Source of the DNA: an uncultured Lachnospiraceae bacterium
GTDB taxonomy: Bacteria; Bacillota; Clostridia; Lachnospirales; Lachnospiraceae
Assembly (NCBI GenBank): GCA_934371475.1
Contig: CAKRNX010000041.1
Location: 1 to 16,474 of the forward strand
DNA: 16,474 nt
Reading direction: 5' to 3'
Shown: positions 12,931 through 16,474 of the stretch, one piece after another
Position numbering within the stretch: the stretch's first letter is position 1
Layout: each line of letters begins with the position of its first letter
Program-made: the position numbers and the translations under genes
Notes under the pieces: generated by a model
Told to the model about the DNA's origin: nothing
The model's database searches: none
What the model saw: the letters and a program-made list of their open reading frames with translations, nothing else

Positions 12931-14202
12931 ATGGGGAGAACCCAAAGGGTACTGCTGGCAGCGGGAATGGCACTTATGATCATGGGAATTTCCGGAAGCA
13001 ATGATACGCTGGCCGGGCAGGAGACGGACAAGACAGTATCAGCGTATCAGAGAGAAACAGCAGAAAAGCAAAATCAAAATACGGATGCCCTAGCAGCGGA
13101 GACGGAAAGGATGGCCGTGGGAAATGTCTCAGCAGAAAACCTGCTCTCGGACTGGGAGATACTGCTGGGAGAGGAGGCGGATCTGAGCAGCGCCCAGGAA
13201 AGTCTGGATCAGCTGCTTGGGAAGAACGAATTTTCTCTGTCGGAGACGATATGTTCGCTGCTGAAAGGGGAAATTCCGTGGAGTGCGGAAAATTTGAAAC
13301 AGATTCTGTGTAATACGCTGTTTGGGGAAATGGAAGAATACCGGAAAATGGCAGTTTATCTGTTGGTATTAATTGTGGTTTCCGCGTTGTTTTCCAATTT
13401 TGCATCGGTATTTGCAAAGGATCAGATCACGGATATCAGCCATTACATGGTTTATCTGCTGATGGCGGCGCTGCTTATGAAAGTGTTTGTCAGCATGAGC
13501 CAGGTGGCAGCCGATGCGGTGGAAGCGGTGCTGATTTTCATGAAGTTGCTGCTGCCGGCCTGTCTGATGACGATGGTATTGTCGGCAGGGAGTCTGTCGG
13601 CGGCGGGAGTTTCCCAGGTGACCCTGTTTGGAATTACGGCAGTGCAGTGGCTGATGGACAGAGTGCTGCTGCCGGCAGTGCAGATTTATGTGATGCTGCT
13701 GTTTCTGAATCAGTTAATGAAAGAAGATTATCTCTCAAAAATGGCAGATCTGATCCGGACAGGGATTCTCTGGGGAATGAAAACAGTCATGGCGCTGGTG
13801 CTGGGGCTGCAGGCAGTGCAGATGATGGTGGCGCCTGCGGTAGATCAGCTGAAAAATTCAGTGGTGAACCGGGCAGTTTCAGCCATTCCGGGGATCGGAG
13901 GGGCATATGAGGCGGTGGCCGAGACTGTACTTGGATCGGCTCTGCTGCTGAAAAATGCTGTGGGGATTGCGGGAGTGGCAGCACTTGTACTGATTGGTCT
14001 GATCCCGACTGTCAAGCTGGCGGCAGGCGTGCTGATCTATCGGTTCCTGGGAGCTGCGGCTCAGCCGGTAACGGACAAACGGGTGGCGGAATGTATCGAA
14101 AGTGTGGCAGATGGAGGGGAACTGCTGATGAAGATTGTGATCAATGCAGGGATTCTGTTTATCATATCTCTGGCTATGATGACCGTGCTGGTGGGAAGAT
14201 GA
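12931..14202 (+). CDS. spoIIIAE: Stage III sporulation protein AE
   Basis: A 423-residue polytopic membrane protein starting at ATG 12931 behind AGGAGGAG. It has an N-terminal signal sequence (about 6-30), a long polar extracytoplasmic stretch (about 30-140), then seven to eight hydrophobic segments, including a conserved core around VVNRAVSAIPGIGGAYEAVAETVLGSA. SpoIIIAE is one of the larger membrane parts of the channel. Length is near B. subtilis SpoIIIAE (about 400). Its stop codon overlaps the spoIIIAF start (ATGA). Confidence 0.95.
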   Translation: MGRTQRVLLAAGMALMIMGISGSNDTLAGQETDKTVSAYQRETAEKQNQNTDALAAETERMAVGNVSAENLLSDWEILLGEEADLSSAQESLDQLLGKNEFSLSETICSLLKGEIPWSAENLKQILCNTLFGEMEEYRKMAVYLLVLIVVSALFSNFASVFAKDQITDISHYMVYLLMAALLMKVFVSMSQVAADAVEAVLIFMKLLLPACLMTMVLSAGSLSAAGVSQVTLFGITAVQWLMDRVLLPAVQIYVMLLFLNQLMKEDYLSKMADLIRTGILWGMKTVMALVLGLQAVQMMVAPAVDQLKNSVVNRAVSAIPGIGGAYEAVAETVLGSALLLKNAVGIAGVAALVLIGLIPTVKLAAGVLIYRFLGAAAQPVTDKRVAECIESVADGGELLMKIVINAGILFIISLAMMTVLVGR

Positions 14203-14657
14203 CGGCGGGGTTCGGGCTGCTGAGGCAGTGGCTAGTGCAGCTGAGCTGTTTTTTGTGCCTGGCTACTGTGGTGCTTCATCTTTTGCCGGATACGGGACTG
14301 AAAAAATATGTCCGTTTTTTTATGGGCGTCCTGTTTCTGCTGGTGGTGCTGGAACCGGTGGGAAAGCTGGCAGGCAGAGAAGATTTCTGGAGGTATTTTG
14401 AGACAGAGAGTCTCCGGCAGCTGTATCAGGAGCATATATCAGGGAGAGAAGGCCTGGAACAGGTGCTGCCGGACTGGGATGAAGAAGCGTATGAGATGGA
14501 ACTGGAAGAGAAGATACAGAAGCTGTATGGGGACAGCAGTATTTCTCAGGGTGTGCCTGAAGGCAGAAGAAGCATTCCCCTGCTTCAAGTGCGCGGAGCA
14601 CGAAGCAGTGGGATTAGGGGGAGGCTTATGTCAGTGGAAGTGAAAAGCTTCCGCTGA
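14199..14657 (+). CDS. spoIIIAF: Stage III sporulation protein AF, shortened C-terminus
   Basis: The frame from ATG 14199 (ATGA overlap with spoIIIAE) gives 152 residues, against about 200 in B. subtilis. Two N-terminal membrane helices are clear, about residues 10-30 and 36-56 (YVRFFMGVLFLLVVLEPVGKL), followed by an acidic helical region to about 110. Residues 111-152 do not look family-like and end shortly after MSVEVK. Another frame continues without a stop from 14644 to 14742 and gives a plausible SpoIIIAF C-terminal end, so a frameshift or sequencing indel near the AAAA at 14643-14646 is likely. It is a membrane part of the SpoIIIA complex. Identity is secure from operon position and helices; integrity is doubtful. 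Confidence 0.8.
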   Translation: MTAGFGLLRQWLVQLSCFLCLATVVLHLLPDTGLKKYVRFFMGVLFLLVVLEPVGKLAGREDFWRYFETESLRQLYQEHISGREGLEQVLPDWDEEAYEMELEEKIQKLYGDSSISQGVPEGRRSIPLLQVRGARSSGIRGRLMSVEVKSFR

Positions 14658-14742
14658 CAGTCGCGAAGCGACGGTGTTTATGAACAAGCAGCGGATTGCG
14701 AATGTCCGCTTTACACAGATTGATGTTTCAGACACGTTCTGA
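14644..14742 (+). other. Candidate out-of-frame C-terminal end of SpoIIIAF
   Basis: In the +1 frame relative to spoIIIAF, this stretch reads KASADSREATVF, then MNKQRIANVRFTQIDVSDTF and a stop at 14740-14742. Joined after MSVEVK it gives a 180-residue protein ending 5 bases before the spoIIIAG ribosome site. That fits the close packing of the rest of the operon. A GTCGC-GAA-GCGAC hairpin (14661-14673) lies just after the current stop. Confidence 0.45.
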
Positions 14743-14764
14743 CAGTCAGGAGGAATTGCCGGAT

Positions 14765-15328
14765 ATGGAGCAGACGGAAATGACGCGCAGATGGAAAAAG
14801 CCAAGGAAGGATCAGCTGTTGATCGGGATCCTGCTTGGAGTATTGCTGCTGGTGATTGCAGTGCCGCAGGAGAAAGCGGGGCATGGCAGGAGTGAGGCAG
14901 TGCAGCAGGAGACAGAACAGGCTGCAGAGGCAGATCAGGTGCAGAGGCTCGAGAGCAGGCTGAAAAATATTCTGCAGCAGGTGGAAGGTGTCGGAGAAGT
15001 GCAGGTAATGATTACGGTAAAGAACAGCGGAAAGAAGACAGTGGAGAAGGACCGGTCACTATCAAAAGAGAGCCGGACAGATGGAGAACAGGAAAATATC
15101 ACAGACAGAGAGGATATCACAACGGTGTTTGAACGGGACAGCCAGGGAAGGGAAATTCCATTTGTGACGGAAGAGACGGCTCCGCAGGTCGAGGGCGTAG
15201 TGATTGCAGCCCAGGGCGGGGATAATCTGACAGTGGCGGAGAATCTTACGGAGGCCGCTGAGGTATTATTCGGACTGGAAGTGCATAAAATCAAAGTAAT
15301 GAAGCTGAATGAAGGAGGAAAAGGGTGA
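14765..15328 (+). CDS. spoIIIAG: Stage III sporulation protein AG
   Basis: A 187-residue protein with a basic N-terminus and one membrane helix (about 17-34), then a coiled stretch and an extracytoplasmic ring-building domain (RLKNILQQVEGVGEVQVMITVKN). SpoIIIAG forms a large multimeric ring in the space between mother cell and forespore. I chose ATG 14765, 11 bases after AGGAGG; the open frame reaches a TTG at 14696 with no ribosome site. An ATG at 14780 is also possible. Its stop overlaps the GTG of spoIIIAH. Confidence 0.93.
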   Translation: MEQTEMTRRWKKPRKDQLLIGILLGVLLLVIAVPQEKAGHGRSEAVQQETEQAAEADQVQRLESRLKNILQQVEGVGEVQVMITVKNSGKKTVEKDRSLSKESRTDGEQENITDREDITTVFERDSQGREIPFVTEETAPQVEGVVIAAQGGDNLTVAENLTEAAEVLFGLEVHKIKVMKLNEGGKG

Positions 15329-16002
15329 AGCGTATTTTCAGGAAGAATCAGGTTATTATTACAGTGCTGGCAGTGATGATCGCCGTGGCGGGATATCTGA
15401 ATTACTCAGGCCGGCTGCTGGAAAAGGAAGCTGGTCAGTTGGCTGCCTCAGATCAGACTGTGCTTTTGACGGCCGAAGAGGAGACCGCAGATGCGGCGCA
15501 GACAGGTACTTATGTGGACATCATCAGTATGGACGGGGACGGAGAGGCAGTATCATCCGACGGAGCAGCGGGGGAAGAGACGGGAAATGATGCGGCACCG
15601 GGAGCTGCCGTGCTGGCAAGCGCTTCGGCGGGAGATGCGCTGATGGCGCAGGCAAAACTGAACCGGGAACAGATCAGAGCCAAAAATAAGGAGACACTTC
15701 TTGAAGTGATTAATAATGAAAATGTGGATCAGCAGCAGCGCCAGGAGGCGGCAGCAAGCATGACGTCCATGACGAAGCAGGCGGAGATGGAAGCTGCGGC
15801 GGAGCTTCTGCTGGAGGCGAAAGGATACAAGGATGCAGTAGTGAGTATTACGGACGGAACCGCGGATGTGGTCATTAATATGGAAGAACTGGATTCGGCC
15901 CAACTGGCCCAGATCGAGGATATTGTCAAACGTAAAACCGAAGTAACGGGAGAACATATTATTATCACGCCGCGCGCTTCCCAGGAAACGGAAGAGAAAT
16001 AG
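15325..16002 (+). CDS. spoIIIAH: Stage III sporulation protein AH
   Basis: A 225-residue protein starting at GTG 15325 (GTGA overlap with spoIIIAG) behind GGAGG. One membrane helix lies at about residues 9-27. An acidic and Ala-rich linker follows to about 100. The C-terminal YscJ/FliF-like domain (REQIRAKNKETLLEVINNE, then VVINMEELDSAQLAQIEDIV) ends the protein. In B. subtilis this domain binds forespore SpoIIQ across the intermembrane space. Length agrees with the family (about 218). It is the last gene of the operon; no clear terminator with a T run follows. Confidence 0.95.
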   Translation: MKRIFRKNQVIITVLAVMIAVAGYLNYSGRLLEKEAGQLAASDQTVLLTAEEETADAAQTGTYVDIISMDGDGEAVSSDGAAGEETGNDAAPGAAVLASASAGDALMAQAKLNREQIRAKNKETLLEVINNENVDQQQRQEAAASMTSMTKQAEMEAAAELLLEAKGYKDAVVSITDGTADVVINMEELDSAQLAQIEDIVKRKTEVTGEHIIITPRASQETEEK

Positions 16003-16017
16003 CTGCGGTTTCACCTG

Positions 16018-16046
16018 TTGACAGCAAAGATGAACCTTGTTAAAAT
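16018..16046 (+). promoter_or_regulatory. Sigma-A promoter of prfC
   Basis: Perfect -35 TTGACA (16018-16023), 17-base spacer, -10 TAAAAT (16041-16046). Transcription would start near 16053, leaving a structured leader of about 170 bases. Confidence 0.8.
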
Positions 16047-16069
16047 GGCATGTGATATTCTGACAGATC

Positions 16070-16097
16070 AAGGCTGCCTGCATCGGAGGGCAGCCTT
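16070..16097 (+). promoter_or_regulatory. Strong hairpin in prfC leader
   Basis: AAGGCTGCC (16070-16078) pairs perfectly with GGCAGCCTT (16089-16097) around a 10-base loop. No T run follows, so it is not a standard terminator for spoIIIAH. It lies downstream of the prfC promoter and would fold in its leader. Confidence 0.5.
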
Positions 16098-16119
16098 AAC
16101 GGGATAAGATTTAAGAATA

Positions 16120-16174
16120 CCTCTGCAATTTTGCCGGAGGCTATATCAAATGGAGGGCTGACTCCCACCATGAT
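16120..16174 (+). repeat. Leader repeat, family A, copy in prfC leader
   Basis: The first hairpin is CCTCTG with CGGAGG around the loop CAATTTTGC (16120-16140). The unit beginning TATATCAAATGG then carries GGAG/CTCC pairing (16142-16174). It has the same orientation relative to the gene as the arcC leader copy, to which it is about 86 percent identical by eye. Confidence 0.65.
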
Positions 16175-16224
16175 ACGGATACCAGTTTGTTTACAAGAGA
16201 ACAGTCAATATGGAGGAAAAATAC

Positions 16225-16474
16225 GTGAGTGATATTGCCAGTGAAATAAATAAGAGACGGACGTTTGCCATCATCTCCCACCCGGATGCAGGTAAGACGA
16301 CTCTGACAGAGAAATTTCTGCTTTACGGCGGAGCCATCAATCTGGCCGGATCGGTAAAGGGAAAAGCAACTGCCCGCCATGCGGTCTCAGACTGGATGGA
16401 GATTGAGAAAGAGAGAGGTATTTCCGTGACCTCTTCCGTGCTGCAGTTTAATTATGACGGATATTGCATTAATA
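16225..16474 (+). CDS. prfC: Peptide chain release factor 3, N-terminal part
   Basis: Only the first 83 codons are present; the gene runs off the right edge. RF3 is a GTPase that recycles RF1 and RF2 from the ribosome after termination. The G1 loop is in RRTFAIISHPDAGKTTLTEK, and the switch region SDWMEIEKERGISVTSSV is diagnostic of RF3 rather than EF-G. GTG 16225 is the favoured start, because TGGAGG (16211-16216) is 8 bases upstream. ATG 16210 is in frame but would consume that site. Confidence 0.93.
   Translation, partial: MSDIASEINKRRTFAIISHPDAGKTTLTEKFLLYGGAINLAGSVKGKATARHAVSDWMEIEKERGISVTSSVLQFNYDGYCIN

Noticed and set aside
16070..16097. Terminator for the spoIIIA operon
   Set aside because: The hairpin has no T run and lies downstream of the prfC promoter, so it is better read as part of the prfC leader.

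Overview
This is a moderate-GC Firmicutes chromosome segment, most likely from an endospore-forming clostridium of the Lachnospiraceae type. The evidence is a complete spoIIIA operon in order AA to AH, strong AGGAGG-type ribosome binding sites, sigma-A promoters with 17-nt spacers, a divergent clostridial-type LigA, and an SPFH plus Arc-type ribbon-helix-helix gene pair. The species assignment is inference.

Layout. Positions 1-653 (minus strand) hold the 5' part of an exported SH3-repeat protein, whose promoter lies behind four tandem 11-bp repeats. Divergent from it is a two-gene SPFH/RHH operon (982-2213). A tRNA-Arg(CCG) at 2301-2373 follows, then a second, membrane-anchored SH3 protein (2419-3423) that ends at a clear terminator. 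Next come an RluF-type 23S rRNA pseudouridine synthase (3533-4483), NAD-dependent DNA ligase (4589-6550), homoserine O-acetyltransferase MetA (6828-7745), and an ACT-domain protein followed by a membrane acyltransferase (7875-9398). The acyltransferase converges on a carbamate kinase homologue (9587-10513, minus strand) at a long hairpin terminator.

The carbamate kinase and the sporulation operon spoIIIAA-AH (10824-16002) are divergent, with abutting sigma-A-like and sigma-E-like promoters. The eight SpoIIIA proteins form the mother-cell half of the channel (with SpoIIQ in the forespore) needed for late forespore gene expression. Their genes are tightly packed and mostly overlapping, except at spoIIIAF/spoIIIAG, where spoIIIAF looks short and its likely C-terminal end lies in another frame. 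The window ends in the 5' part of prfC (peptide chain release factor 3).

The least explained material is non-coding. Two families of small hairpin-forming repeats recur in intergenic regions: one in the predicted 5' leaders of the ACT gene, the carbamate kinase gene and prfC, the other before ligA, the ACT gene and the carbamate kinase/spoIIIA divide. They show base-pair-preserving differences between copies, so they may be RNA elements or small mobile repeats. No transposase, phage gene or CRISPR array was seen. All alignments and counts were made by eye.
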